Source: Dechloromonas sp. (GTDB taxonomy: Bacteria > Pseudomonadota > Gammaproteobacteria > Burkholderiales > Rhodocyclaceae). From it: DNA of 33,381 nt. The position numbers were made by a program, and so were the translations under genes. Below the pieces are notes generated by a model, which did no database searches, was not told where the DNA came from, and saw only the letters and a list, made by a program, of their open reading frames with translations. Position 1 is the first letter of the stretch; the number at the start of each line of letters is the position of its first letter. Positions 1 through 7,738 of this stretch are shown piece by piece. Location: NCBI GenBank assembly GCA_008933675.1, contig WBUO01000021.1:1-33381 (forward strand), written 5' to 3'.

Positions 1-1029
1 GAAGTGGCCAAGCGCATCCTGTCGGTGGCGGTTTACAACCATTACAAGCGTCTGCGCCACACAGCCAAGAATGCCGACGATGTCGAACTGTCAAAGAGCA
101 ACATCCTGCTCATCGGCCCGACCGGCACCGGCAAGACCCTGCTCGCCCAGACGCTGGCCCGTCTGCTCAACGTCCCCTTCGTGATGGCCGATGCCACCAC
201 GCTGACCGAAGCCGGCTATGTCGGCGAGGACGTCGAGAACATCATCCAGAAACTGCTGCAGAAGTGCGACTACGACGTCGAGAAGGCCCAGCAGGGCATC
301 GTCTACATCGACGAAATCGACAAGATTTCGCGCAAGTCCGACAACCCGTCGATCACCCGCGACGTATCCGGTGAAGGCGTGCAGCAGGCCCTGCTCAAGC
401 TGATCGAAGGCACCACCGCGTCGATTCCGCCGCAGGGTGGGCGCAAGCATCCGAACCAGGACTTCGTCCAGGTCGATACCACCAACATCCTGTTTATCTG
501 CGGCGGCGCCTTTGCCGGCCTGGAAAAGGTCATCCAGAACCGCTCCGAGAAGGGCGGCATCGGTTTTGCGGCCGAGGTCAAGAGCAAGGACGACGGCAAA
601 GCCGTTGGCAAGATCTTGCTCGATGCCGAACCGGAAGACCTGATCAAATTCGGTCTTATCCCCGAACTGATCGGCCGCCTGCCGGTGGTAGCAACGCTGC
701 AGGAACTGGAGGAATCGGCCCTGGTGCAGATTCTCACCGAGCCGAAGAACGCACTCATCAAGCAGTACCAGAAACTGTTCGGCATGGAAGATGTCGAACT
801 GGAAGTGCGCCCCGGCGCCCTCTCGGCGATCGCCAAAAAAGCACTGGAGCGCAAGACCGGCGCCCGCGGCCTGCGCTCCATTCTCGAACACGCCCTGCTC
901 GACACGATGTACGAACTTCCCGGCATGGAGAATGTCGAAAAGGTCGTCATCGACGAGAACATGATCGCCGGCGATACACCGCCCCTGCTCATTTACGCCG
1001 ATCAGCCGAAGGTCTCCGGCTCCAACTGA
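1..1029 (+). CDS. clpX: ATP-dependent Clp protease, ATP-binding subunit ClpX (5' truncated by window)
   Basis: ClpX is the AAA+ unfoldase that recognises tagged substrates and feeds them to the ClpP peptidase in the cytosol. The frame is open from base 1, so the gene starts outside the window; compared with the usual ~420 residues, roughly the first 80, including the zinc-binding domain, are missing. Visible motifs are Walker A GPTGTGKT, the pore segment GYVGEDVEN, Walker [12 protein letters not shown], the second-region [14 protein letters not shown], and the sensor-2 stretch [10 protein letters not shown]. The near-identity of these blocks to E. coli ClpX makes the call secure. lon follows after 66 bases on the same strand, the common clpX-lon order, but lon has its own heat-shock promoter in the gap. 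The GTG at base 4 is an internal valine, not a start. Confidence 0.98.
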   Translation, partial: EVAKRILSVAVYNHYKRLRHTAKNADDVELSKSNILLIGPTGTGKTLLAQTLARLLNVPFVMADATTLTEAGYVGEDVENIIQKLLQKCDYDVEKAQQGIVYIDEIDKISRKSDNPSITRDVSGEGVQQALLKLIEGTTASIPPQGGRKHPNQDFVQVDTTNILFICGGAFAGLEKVIQNRSEKGGIGFAAEVKSKDDGKAVGKILLDAEPEDLIKFGLIPELIGRLPVVATLQELEESALVQILTEPKNALIKQYQKLFGMEDVELEVRPGALSAIAKKALERKTGARGLRSILEHALLDTMYELPGMENVEKVVIDENMIAGDTPPLLIYADQPKVSGSN

Positions 1030-1035
1030 GCCGGG

Positions 1036-1063
1036 CTTGAATTGCGGTTCCCTGCCCCCATCT
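1036..1063 (+). promoter_or_regulatory. Sigma32 (RpoH) heat-shock promoter of lon
   Basis: CTTGAA at 1036-1041 and CCCCATCT at 1056-1063 are separated by 14 bases. These match the established RpoH consensus elements (CTTGAA and CCCCATNT) without mismatch, at a permitted spacing. The site lies in the clpX-lon gap and points at lon, a classic heat-shock gene. The -10 element also sits in a GCCCCC/GGGGGC inverted repeat (1054-1070) that could fold in RNA. Confidence 0.85.
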
Positions 1064-1095
1064 AGGGGGCTCATACCTATTTCAAAGGCTTCGTA

Positions 1096-3510
1096 ATGTC
1101 GAACCCCAACACCCTTCCGGAAACCGTCGAACTGCCGCTGCTGCCGTTGCGCGATGTCGTCGTCTTCCCGCACATGGTCATCCCGCTGTTCGTCGGTCGC
1201 CCGAAGTCGATCAAGGCCCTCGAGATGGCCATGGAGGCCGGCAAAAACATCCTGCTGGTAGCTCAAAAATCAGCCGCCAAGGACGAACCGGAGCCGGAAG
1301 ACCTGTACCGCATCGGCTGCATGGCCAACATACTGCAGATGCTCAAGCTGCCCGACGGCACCGTCAAGGTGCTGGTGGAGGGCACACAGCGCGCCCGTGT
1401 TGAGGCTGTCGAGGTGCAATCCTCGGTATTCATGGCCACCGCCGTGCCGTTGCCGCAGGCTGGTATCGAAGACCACGAGATCGAGGCCATGCGCCGCGCC
1501 GTGGTCGCCCAGTTCGACCAGTTCGTCAAGCTGAACAAGAAGATTCCGCCGGAGGTGCTGTCCTCCATCGCCGGCATCGAGGATGCCGGCCGCTTGGCTG
1601 ACACCATTGCCGCCCATCTGCCGCTCAAGCTCGAGCAGAAGCAGGAAGTGCTGGAGATGGAAAGCATCCGCGACCGTATCGACCGCCTGCTGTCGCAGCT
1701 CGAATCGGAAATCGACATCCTGCAGGTCGAGAAGCGCATCCGTGGCCGCGTCAAGCGGCAGATGGAGAAGAGCCAGCGCGAGTATTACCTCAACGAGCAG
1801 GTCAAGGCCATCCAGAAGGAACTCGGCGAAGGCGAGGACGGCGCCGACCTGGAAGAACTGGACAAGAAGATCAAGGCCGCCGGCATGAGCAAGGAAGGTC
1901 TGGCCAAGGCCCAGGGCGAGCTGAAAAAGCTGCGCCTGATGTCGCCGATGTCGGCAGAAGCCACCGTCGTGCGCAATTTCATCGAGACGCTGATCGGCCT
2001 GCCCTGGCGCAAGAAGACACGCATCAGCAAGGATCTGCGCGAAGCCGAGAAGATCCTCGACGCCGACCATTTCGGCCTCGACAAGGTCAAGGAACGCATC
2101 CTCGAGTACCTCGCCGTGCAACAACGCGTCGAGAAGGTCAAGGCACCGATCCTGTGCCTGGTCGGCCCCCCGGGTGTCGGCAAGACCTCACTCGGCCAAT
2201 CGATCGCCAAGGCGACCAATCGCAAGTTCGTACGCATGGCCTTGGGCGGCGTCCGTGACGAAGCCGAAATCCGAGGCCACCGCCGGACTTACATCGGTTC
2301 GATGCCGGGCAAGATCCTGCAAAGCCTGACCAAAGTCGGCGTGCGCAACCCGCTGTTCCTGCTCGACGAAGTGGACAAGCTCGGCCAGGATTTCCGTGGT
2401 GACCCCTCCTCAGCGCTTCTCGAGGTGCTCGATCCGGAACAGAACAACACCTTCCAGGATCACTACGTCGAAGTCGACTTCGACCTGTCCGACGTGATGT
2501 TCGTGGCCACTGCCAACACGATGAACATCCCGGCACCGCTACTCGACCGCATGGAAGTCATCCGCCTGTCCGGCTATACGGAAGATGAGAAGGTCAACAT
2601 TGCGATGCGCTATCTGCTGCCCAAGCAGATGAAGAACAACGGCGTCAAGAAGACCGAACTGACGGTTGTCGACAGCGCCGTCCGCGATATCGTCCGCTAC
2701 TACACCCGCGAAGCCGGCGTCCGCGCCCTCGAACGGGAGATTTCCAAAATCTGCCGCAAGGTAGTCAAGACGCTGCTGCTGAAGAAGCGTGACAGCAAGG
2801 TCATCGTCAATGCCAAGAACCTCGACAAATTCCTCGGCGTGCGCCGCTACAGCTTCGGCATGGCCGAAAAGGAAAACCAGGTCGGTCAGGTCACCGGCCT
2901 GGCCTGGACCGAGGTCGGCGGCGAGTTGTTGACCATCGAGTGCGCCAACATGCCGGGCAAGGGCAACATCCTGCGCACCGGTTCGCTGGGGGACGTCATG
3001 AAGGAATCGGTCGAGGCCGCCCGCTCGGTGGTCCGCGCCCGCGCTCAGCGCCTCGGGATCAAGGCTGACGCCTTCGAGAAGACCGACATCCACATCCACG
3101 TTCCGGAAGGCGCCACGCCGAAGGACGGCCCATCGGCCGGCATTGCCATGACCACCGCCCTGGTCTCCTCCTATACCGGCATCCCTGTCCGTTGTGAGGT
3201 CTGCATGACCGGCGAGATCACACTGCGCGGCGAAGTGCTGGCCATTGGCGGCCTCAAGGAAAAGTTGCTGGCTGCCGTGCGCGGCGGCCTGAAGACGGCG
3301 CTGATTCCGGAAGAGAACGTCAAGGATCTGACCGAGATCCCCGACAACATCAAGAACAAGATCGAAATCGTCCCGGTGAAGTGGATCGACCAGGTTCTTG
3401 AGCGTGCGCTCGAACGCTTGCCGGAAGCGCTGCCGGAGCAATCCGAGCAGAATTCCGAGGTCAAGGCGACAAGTGAAGCCAGCGCAGCCTCTACCGTGCT
3501 TACCCATTGA
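1096..3510 (+). CDS. lon: ATP-dependent protease Lon (La), LonA type
   Basis: Lon is a cytosolic homo-oligomeric AAA+ serine protease that degrades misfolded and regulatory proteins. The 804-residue length is normal for LonA. Domains in order are the N-terminal LON substrate domain (about 10-200, with LPLRDVVVFPHMVIPLFVGR), a coiled helical linker, the AAA+ module (Walker A GPPGVGKTSL; Walker B FLLDEVDKLG) and the protease domain. The catalytic dyad is visible as Ser680 in PKDGPSAGIAM and Lys721 in IGGLKEKLLAA. The C-terminal tail after about residue 780 is a low-complexity Ser/Ala/Glu extension. The ATG at 1096 has a modest AAAGG upstream and gives the canonical N-terminus. A near-consensus sigma32 promoter at 1036-1063 predicts heat-shock induction. 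A stem-loop follows the stop codon. Confidence 0.99.
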   Translation: MSNPNTLPETVELPLLPLRDVVVFPHMVIPLFVGRPKSIKALEMAMEAGKNILLVAQKSAAKDEPEPEDLYRIGCMANILQMLKLPDGTVKVLVEGTQRARVEAVEVQSSVFMATAVPLPQAGIEDHEIEAMRRAVVAQFDQFVKLNKKIPPEVLSSIAGIEDAGRLADTIAAHLPLKLEQKQEVLEMESIRDRIDRLLSQLESEIDILQVEKRIRGRVKRQMEKSQREYYLNEQVKAIQKELGEGEDGADLEELDKKIKAAGMSKEGLAKAQGELKKLRLMSPMSAEATVVRNFIETLIGLPWRKKTRISKDLREAEKILDADHFGLDKVKERILEYLAVQQRVEKVKAPILCLVGPPGVGKTSLGQSIAKATNRKFVRMALGGVRDEAEIRGHRRTYIGSMPGKILQSLTKVGVRNPLFLLDEVDKLGQDFRGDPSSALLEVLDPEQNNTFQDHYVEVDFDLSDVMFVATANTMNIPAPLLDRMEVIRLSGYTEDEKVNIAMRYLLPKQMKNNGVKKTELTVVDSAVRDIVRYYTREAGVRALEREISKICRKVVKTLLLKKRDSKVIVNAKNLDKFLGVRRYSFGMAEKENQVGQVTGLAWTEVGGELLTIECANMPGKGNILRTGSLGDVMKESVEAARSVVRARAQRLGIKADAFEKTDIHIHVPEGATPKDGPSAGIAMTTALVSSYTGIPVRCEVCMTGEITLRGEVLAIGGLKEKLLAAVRGGLKTALIPEENVKDLTEIPDNIKNKIEIVPVKWIDQVLERALERLPEALPEQSEQNSEVKATSEASAASTVLTH

Positions 3511-3524
3511 TTTAGAAGGAAAGG

Positions 3525-3548
3525 ATGCCGGCGGCTTGCCGCCGGCAT
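3525..3548 (+). terminator. Hairpin after lon
   Basis: Ten-base perfect arms (ATGCCGGCGG at 3525-3534 and its complement at 3539-3548) enclose a CTTG tetraloop, 14 bases after the lon stop. There is no T-tract downstream, so it may be a weak terminator or an RNA 3'-end stabiliser rather than a classic intrinsic terminator. Confidence 0.5.
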
Positions 3549-3592
3549 TGCCAGACGCCTCCCGGCACCCTGCCGATCCCGCCAGAATCCGC

Positions 3593-3622
3593 TTGACACA
3601 AGGATTTCGGGAGAGATATAAA
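3593..3622 (+). promoter_or_regulatory. Sigma70 promoter of hupB
   Basis: A perfect TTGACA -35 (3593-3598) is followed by TATAAA (3617-3622) at 18-base spacing; reading the -10 as ATATAA gives 17. It lies about 50 bases before the hupB start. Strong consensus elements fit a highly expressed nucleoid protein. Confidence 0.75.
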
Positions 3623-3673
3623 TCCGTCCGCGCAAAATTTTTCCTTTCCCAAACATCCATCCAGGGGACTTAA

Positions 3674-3946
3674 ATGAACAAAACTGAACTGATTGATCAA
3701 ATCGCTGCTTCCGCAGAAATTTCCAAGGCCGCTGCCGGCCGCGCACTCGATGCGACCGTTGCCGCAGTCAAGGAAGCGCTGAAGAATGGCGACTCGGTCA
3801 GCCTGATCGGTTTCGGCACCTTCTACGTCGGCGAACGCGCCGCCCGCACCGGCCGCAACCCGCGCACCGGCAAGACCCTGGAAATCAAGGCTGCCAAGTC
3901 GCCGAAGTTCCGCGCCGGCAAGGGCCTGAAGGACGCCATCAACTAA
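3674..3946 (+). CDS. hupB: DNA-binding protein HU-beta
   Basis: HU is a small dimeric nucleoid protein that bends and compacts DNA without strong sequence preference. The 90-residue product is the standard length. It begins [20 protein letters not shown] and carries the family signature [18 protein letters not shown] in the DNA-contacting arm, followed by a basic C-terminus. The ATG at 3674 has an AGGGGA ribosome site eight bases upstream. Position directly after lon and before tRNA-Val is a common betaproteobacterial arrangement. The strong upstream promoter suggests transcription independent of lon. Confidence 0.98.
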   Translation: MNKTELIDQIAASAEISKAAAGRALDATVAAVKEALKNGDSVSLIGFGTFYVGERAARTGRNPRTGKTLEIKAAKSPKFRAGKGLKDAIN

Positions 3947-3956
3947 GAGTTTTACC

Positions 3957-4032
3957 GGGTGCTTAGCTCAGTCGGTAGAGCGTCGCCCTTACAAGGCGAA
4001 TGTCGGCGGTTCGACCCCGTCAGCACCCACCA
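3957..4032 (+). tRNA. tRNA-Val (anticodon UAC)
   Basis: The 76-base sequence folds as a full cloverleaf. The acceptor arm GGGTGCT pairs with AGCACCC, the D arm contains TAGCTCAGTCGGTAGAGC, and the anticodon stem TCGCC/GGCGA encloses TAC at 3990-3992. The T arm contains GGTTCGACCC, and CCA is encoded at 4030-4032. The UAC anticodon reads Val GUA and related codons. It starts ten bases after hupB and is probably processed from that transcript. Confidence 0.97.
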
Positions 4033-4052
4033 AAATGCCATACTTGGCACAC

Positions 4053-4082
4053 AAACCCCGCTCCTGTAGCGGGGTTTGTTTT
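4053..4082 (+). terminator. Intrinsic terminator after tRNA-Val
   Basis: A perfect 10-bp stem (AAACCCCGCT at 4053-4062 and its complement at 4068-4077) has a 5-base loop and is followed by TTTGTTTT. It ends the hupB-tRNA-Val unit and lies just before the HDOD gene start. Confidence 0.9.
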
Positions 4083-4095
4083 GAAGAGGCCCTTG

Positions 4096-4974
4096 ATGAC
4101 TGACAACGCCATTCGCGACGATCCGGACAAAAAGGGTGATGCGCTGAAAGCACAGCGCTTCCACATGCTCGAGGACATCGCCAAGGAGTTGTCCGGCGAG
4201 GTAGTGTTTCCCACTTATTTCGATGCCGTACTCCGCCTGCGCAAGATACTGCAGGACCCGGAGCAAAGCATGGCAGCGATTGCCGCCGCGATCGCCATCG
4301 AACCGCTGATCAGCGCCAAACTGCTGCATCTGGCAAATTCCGTGGCGTTCAATCCGGAAGGTCGGGAGGTCGTCGATCTCAAGTCGGCAATCATGCGCCT
4401 CGGGCTCAATACCCTGCGTTCAGCTGCGCTCTCGATCGTCCTGAGCCAGTTGCTGAGGGCTCGCGGCATGGCTGACTACGCCAGCCTGACCCAGGGGCTC
4501 TGGGAACACTCCATCAAAACCTCGGCAGCCGCACGCGTCATCGCCAGAACCGTCCCCCGGCAGAACGCCGATGAAGCCATGCTGGCCGGCTTGATTCACG
4601 ACCTTGGCGCCTTCTACATGCTCTACCGGGCAACACAGTACGATGAACTGCGCCACCGACCCGACAGCATCAAGTACCTGATTGTCCAGTGGCACGAAAG
4701 CATCGGGGTCTCGCTGCTGAACGCGCTGGGAATCCCCGAGGAAATCGTTGATGCAACCATCGATCACGACCGCCTCCGCCCGCCACCCGTCATCCGCAAC
4801 CTGCAGGACACCATCTACGTCGCCAACATGCTGGCCGGCGGACACTTCGAATGGTTGATGCAGGACCAAGGGGATGACAGCACCGGATATCTGACTGCCC
4901 TGGAAGAAAAATACGGTCATCTGCGCCCGGAAATCGATACGATGACGGCCGAGATGCGCGCCGCCTTTTCCTGA
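4096..4974 (+). CDS. HDOD domain signalling protein
   Basis: HDOD proteins carry an HD-related fold that usually lacks the phosphohydrolase metal site and works in signal transduction. The 292-residue product has a short charged N-terminus and then one HDOD domain (about 25-220). Typical blocks are AKLLHLANSVAFN, LGLNTLRSAALSIVL, the LWEHSIKTSAAARVIA helix, and ML-GLIHDLGAFYML. The C-terminal ~70 residues resemble no second domain I can name. The ATG at 4096 was chosen because upstream in-frame codons lie inside the tRNA-Val and terminator. The gene starts 13 bases after that terminator, so its promoter must overlap the terminator or tRNA, or it relies on read-through. It is convergent with trmJ, with only 36 bases between stop codons. 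The partner is unknown. Confidence 0.85.
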   Translation: MTDNAIRDDPDKKGDALKAQRFHMLEDIAKELSGEVVFPTYFDAVLRLRKILQDPEQSMAAIAAAIAIEPLISAKLLHLANSVAFNPEGREVVDLKSAIMRLGLNTLRSAALSIVLSQLLRARGMADYASLTQGLWEHSIKTSAAARVIARTVPRQNADEAMLAGLIHDLGAFYMLYRATQYDELRHRPDSIKYLIVQWHESIGVSLLNALGIPEEIVDATIDHDRLRPPPVIRNLQDTIYVANMLAGGHFEWLMQDQGDDSTGYLTALEEKYGHLRPEIDTMTAEMRAAFS

Positions 4975-5010
4975 CGGCTATCCGGCTTCAGCGATCCGGC
5001 CTGCGCCGGT

Positions 5011-5772
5011 TCATCCCCGGTGGCCGTGCCCCGTACCGTTCTGGGTCGCGGAAAGAACGCCTCGCAGGATGTTAACCTCATCCCTCTCCAGCCTCGCCCT
5101 GCCGAACAAACGTCGCAACTTGGGCATCAATCGCCCGGGCTGAGCAGGATTGAGGAATCCGGTCGCACGCATCACCGACTCCAGATGACGGAAAAAACCC
5201 TCAACCTCGTCAGCTGTCGCCGCGGGAGAAGTAAAAGGCGTCACGCCTTGTGCTGGCACCGGCGGTCGCTCGGCGAACACCGTCATTCGACATTCGTAGC
5301 ACATCAGCTGTACCGCCGCCCCGAGGTTCAGCGAACTGAACGATGGATCGGTGGGGATACAGACAGCTGCCTGGCAACGCAATACCTCCTCATTGCTCAG
5401 ACCGACCGTCTCGTTCCCGAAAACCAGCGCCACCGCGCCCTGCTCCGCCTCGCTCAGCAGCCGTGAAACGGTTTCCCTGGGCTGCCCGACCGGCGGCCCC
5501 AGATCGCGCTGGCGGGCTGACATCCCGACGGCAAAGACACAGCCGGCAAGCGCCTCATCCAGCGAGGCAACCACCCTCGCCTGCTGCAGCAGATCCACCG
5601 CACCCGTCGCACGCACATCGGCTTCCGGATCGGGGAAACGCTTGGGTTCGACCAGATACAGGTCGGCCAGCCCCATTGTCTTCATCGCCCGTGCCGCCGC
5701 ACCGATATTGCCGGGATGGCTTGGGCGGCAAAGTACCACCCTGATGCGCGACAGCAGGAGTTCCGGGTTCAT
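5011..5772 (-). CDS. trmJ: tRNA (cytidine/uridine-2'-O-)-methyltransferase TrmJ
   Basis: TrmJ is a SPOUT-class enzyme that uses S-adenosylmethionine to methylate the 2'-hydroxyl of position 32 in several tRNAs. The 253-residue product has the N-terminal RIRVVLCRPSHPGNIGAAARAMKTMG block, the SAM-knot segments LVFGNETVGLSNEE and SFSSLNLGAAVQLMCYE, and the helical C-terminal extension seen in the family. The ATG at 5772 gives the canonical start MNPELLLSRI. A longer in-frame reading from 5844 would overlap the divergent suhB start and is unlikely. The divergent trmJ/suhB pair is also found in E. coli, so the context supports the call. Confidence 0.95.
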   Translation of the reverse strand: MNPELLLSRIRVVLCRPSHPGNIGAAARAMKTMGLADLYLVEPKRFPDPEADVRATGAVDLLQQARVVASLDEALAGCVFAVGMSARQRDLGPPVGQPRETVSRLLSEAEQGAVALVFGNETVGLSNEEVLRCQAAVCIPTDPSFSSLNLGAAVQLMCYECRMTVFAERPPVPAQGVTPFTSPAATADEVEGFFRHLESVMRATGFLNPAQPGRLMPKLRRLFGRARLERDEVNILRGVLSATQNGTGHGHRG

Positions 5773-5802
5773 GGTGTAAAATTCGACCTTTCCAAATACG
5801 AA

Positions 5803-5824
5803 TCGGGTGGCCTTGGCCGCCCGA
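5803..5824. promoter_or_regulatory. Near-perfect inverted repeat between trmJ and suhB
   Basis: Arms TCGGGTGGCC (5803-5812) and GGCCGCCCGA (5815-5824) match in 9 of 10 positions around a TT centre. They sit in the 66-base divergent gap, 14 bases before the suhB ATG. It could be an operator shared by both genes or a 5'-UTR hairpin of the suhB mRNA. No factor is identified. Confidence 0.5.
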
Positions 5825-5838
5825 TCGCTCTTTAAGCC

Positions 5839-6645
5839 ATGCATCCAGCCCTTAACATCGCCATCAAGGCGGCGCGTCGCGCCGGCCAGATCATCAATCG
5901 CGCCTCGAACGACCTCGATCTGCTGAAGGTTTCCGCAAAACGGCCAAACGACTTCGTCACCGAAGTCGACAAGGCAGCCGAAGCCGCGATCATTGAAACG
6001 CTGCTGGAGGCTTATCCGACGTACGGCATTCTAGCAGAGGAGTCCGGGCAGCAAGCCGGCAAGGGCGACGAAGAGTACCAGTGGATCATCGATCCGCTCG
6101 ACGGTACTACCAATTTCATCCACGGCCTGCCGCAATACGCCATTTCGATCGCCTTGGCCAAAGGCAACAGCATTGAGCAGGCCGTCGTCTTCGACCCCAA
6201 TCGCAACGAACTGTTCACAGCCAGCAAGGGAGCTGGCGCCTTCCTCAACGAGCGCCGCATCCGTGTCTCGCGCCGGACAAAACTGCAGGAATCCCTGATC
6301 GGTACCGGCTTTCCCTACCGGATGTTCGAGCACGTGGATCTCTATCTCGCCATCTTCAAGGAACTGGCCCAGAAGACCGCTGGCCAGCGTCGCCCCGGCG
6401 CTGCCTCGCTCGACCTTGCCTACGTTGCCTGCGGCCGCTATGACGGTTTCTGGGAATTCGGTCTCTCTCCCTGGGATGTCGCTGCCGGCGCCCTGCTCAT
6501 CTCCGAAGCGGGCGGCCTGATCAGCGACCTGCGTGGCGAAGCGAATTATCTTGATACCGGCAATGTTGTCGCCGGCACCCCCAAGGTCTTCGCCCCGCTG
6601 CTCAAGCTGATCGAGGAAAAGCTGCCTGAATCGATGCGTGGCTGA
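5839..6645 (+). CDS. suhB: Inositol-1-monophosphatase family protein SuhB
   Basis: SuhB is a Mg-dependent, Li-sensitive phosphatase of the inositol monophosphatase superfamily. In E. coli it also has a non-enzymatic role in rRNA transcription antitermination complexes. The 268-residue length is typical. Metal-site motifs are present: GILAEESG (about 67-74), WIIDPLDGTTNFIHG (about 88-102) and the C-terminal SPWDVAAGALLISEAGG. The ATG at 5839 starts MHPALNIAIKAARRAGQ, the usual N-terminus; the ribosome site is poor (TTAAG). No gene follows closely on the same strand. Whether inositol phosphate is the physiological substrate cannot be read from sequence. Confidence 0.95.
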   Translation: MHPALNIAIKAARRAGQIINRASNDLDLLKVSAKRPNDFVTEVDKAAEAAIIETLLEAYPTYGILAEESGQQAGKGDEEYQWIIDPLDGTTNFIHGLPQYAISIALAKGNSIEQAVVFDPNRNELFTASKGAGAFLNERRIRVSRRTKLQESLIGTGFPYRMFEHVDLYLAIFKELAQKTAGQRRPGAASLDLAYVACGRYDGFWEFGLSPWDVAAGALLISEAGGLISDLRGEANYLDTGNVVAGTPKVFAPLLKLIEEKLPESMRG

Positions 6646-6795
6646 TTCGAGCGCCTGCGGACCCCCCTGCCTTAACAAGATGCCGGCACATCGATCAACG
6701 CTGCAACTTGAGCCAAAGCGGGGAATCCCGGGACGACAGGCTTGCCGGATCAGCTTGAACGCAGTGCTCCGCAAGACAACTTATCGGGAAAGCGA

Positions 6796-7011
6796 ATGAC
6801 CCATCAGCAGATTCGCAATGCCATCCTGAATGGCTGGCCTTTTTTTGGCAGCACCCCGGAGGGAGATATCCTTGCCCGCTACGTGATGTACGGTCCGGTT
6901 TTTCGCTGGCGTCGCAATCAGATGATCCCGATGCCCCTGCAAGGCGGCGACCTGCTCTGGTGGCTACAGGTCGCCTCGGAGGAAGGAAACAGCTCAGAAA
7001 GCGAAGAGTGA
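6796..7011 (+). CDS. Small conserved-looking protein of unknown function (71 aa)
   Basis: I do not recognise a family. The 71-residue product starts MTHQQIRNAILNGWPFFGST, is rich in aromatic residues (four Trp, several Phe/Tyr) and ends in an acidic serine/glutamate tail. It has no signal peptide or convincing membrane segment. The ATG at 6796 is preceded by GGGAAAG at good spacing; an in-frame start at 6742 would add 18 residues without a ribosome site. It ends 20 bases before a perfect bidirectional terminator, so it looks like a real transcription unit. The 150 bases between suhB and this ORF hold no other gene that I see. Confidence 0.65.
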   Translation: MTHQQIRNAILNGWPFFGSTPEGDILARYVMYGPVFRWRRNQMIPMPLQGGDLLWWLQVASEEGNSSESEE

Positions 7012-7031
7012 AGAACACAGCACAAAATGTA

Positions 7032-7166
<135 letters not shown>

Positions 7167-7177
7167 GGAAGGCGCGC

Positions 7178-7205
7178 ATTGTAGCAGGTTAAGGGGATTG
7201 GTCAA
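7178..7205 (-). promoter_or_regulatory. Promoter of tRNA-Ser, overlapping the end of the upstream gene
   Basis: On the minus strand TTGACC (7205-7200) and TACAAT (7183-7178) are spaced 16 bases apart, about a dozen bases before the tRNA 5' end. The -35 hexamer contains the TGA stop of the gene at 7202-7468. No terminator is visible between that gene and the tRNA. Confidence 0.7.
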
Positions 7206-7468
7206 ACAAAAGTTCTGGCCAGCGCAAGGCCGATCCAGAGGACGAAGAGAAGCAGAAACAGGATCATGCTTGCCAACCATCCGGGCGCATTTTTCGGCAG
7301 CAGGATGGCGACGGCACGCCTGGGAAAATGTGTCACCAAGGCAAACAGGCGGTAGATCGGATTGCCGTCACGTCGCCGACCGGCCAACAGATAGAGCGTC
7401 GCCTGAGCCAACAGGCAAAGCCCCAGCATCTCGATGATGGCACGCAGGGCGGCGATGGCGAAAAGCAT
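7202..7468 (-). CDS. Small membrane protein at the end of the acetate-transport operon
   Basis: The 88-residue product has two hydrophobic segments (about 4-28 and 64-86) joined by a basic loop with RRRDGNPIYRLFALVTHFPRR. This suggests two membrane helices with a positively charged cytoplasmic loop. I cannot assign a family. The ATG at 7468 is six bases past the stop of the DUF4212 gene and lacks a good ribosome site, so translation is probably coupled. Its position directly after the two symporter genes suggests an accessory transporter subunit or assembly factor. It ends inside the tRNA-Ser promoter. Confidence 0.7.
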   Translation of the reverse strand: MLFAIAALRAIIEMLGLCLLAQATLYLLAGRRRDGNPIYRLFALVTHFPRRAVAILLPKNAPGWLASMILFLLLFVLWIGLALARTFV

Positions 7469-7474
7469 TGGTGG

Positions 7475-7738
7475 CTAGTGTTGCTCTTCGTCTTCGATGC
7501 CGTACGCTTCGTCAAGGCTACGCATGCGCCGGTTATAGAACCAGATGATCAGCAGATAGATGACCAGGGTTCCCTGGGCGCCCATGTAGAAACCGAACGG
7601 AAAACCGAAAATCGCCAGCTCGTTGAGTTCGCGGGCGAACCAGTTGAGAACGAAGGTGACCAGCACCCAGACCAGGAAGAGTCCGGCAGTCAGGTTACGC
7701 GTCTGACGCCAGTAGGTGGCGCGATCGGATTTGCTCAT
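7475..7738 (-). CDS. DUF4212 protein, small subunit of a sodium/solute symporter
   Basis: The 87-residue protein has two membrane helices (about 17-37 and 50-70) with the family pattern YWRQTRNLTAGLFLVWVLVTF and FGFPFGFYMGAQGTLVIYLLIIWFY. Members of this family occur almost always next to a large solute/sodium symporter, in the same relation as YjcH to ActP in E. coli. The ATG at 7738 overlaps the symporter TGA by ATGA, so the two are translationally coupled. It probably forms part of the transporter. The C-terminus is short and acidic. Confidence 0.9.
   Translation of the reverse strand: MSKSDRATYWRQTRNLTAGLFLVWVLVTFVLNWFARELNELAIFGFPFGFYMGAQGTLVIYLLIIWFYNRRMRSLDEAYGIEDEEQH

Noticed and set aside
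91-1266. Long open frame on the minus strand across clpX (391 codons)
   Set aside because: It is antisense to strongly conserved clpX and lon codons; the product resembles no family and arises from GC-rich codon bias.
4975-5010. Small inverted repeat CCGGC-CTGC-GCCGG between HDOD and trmJ genes
   Set aside because: Only 5 bp with no T-tract on either strand; too weak to call a terminator.
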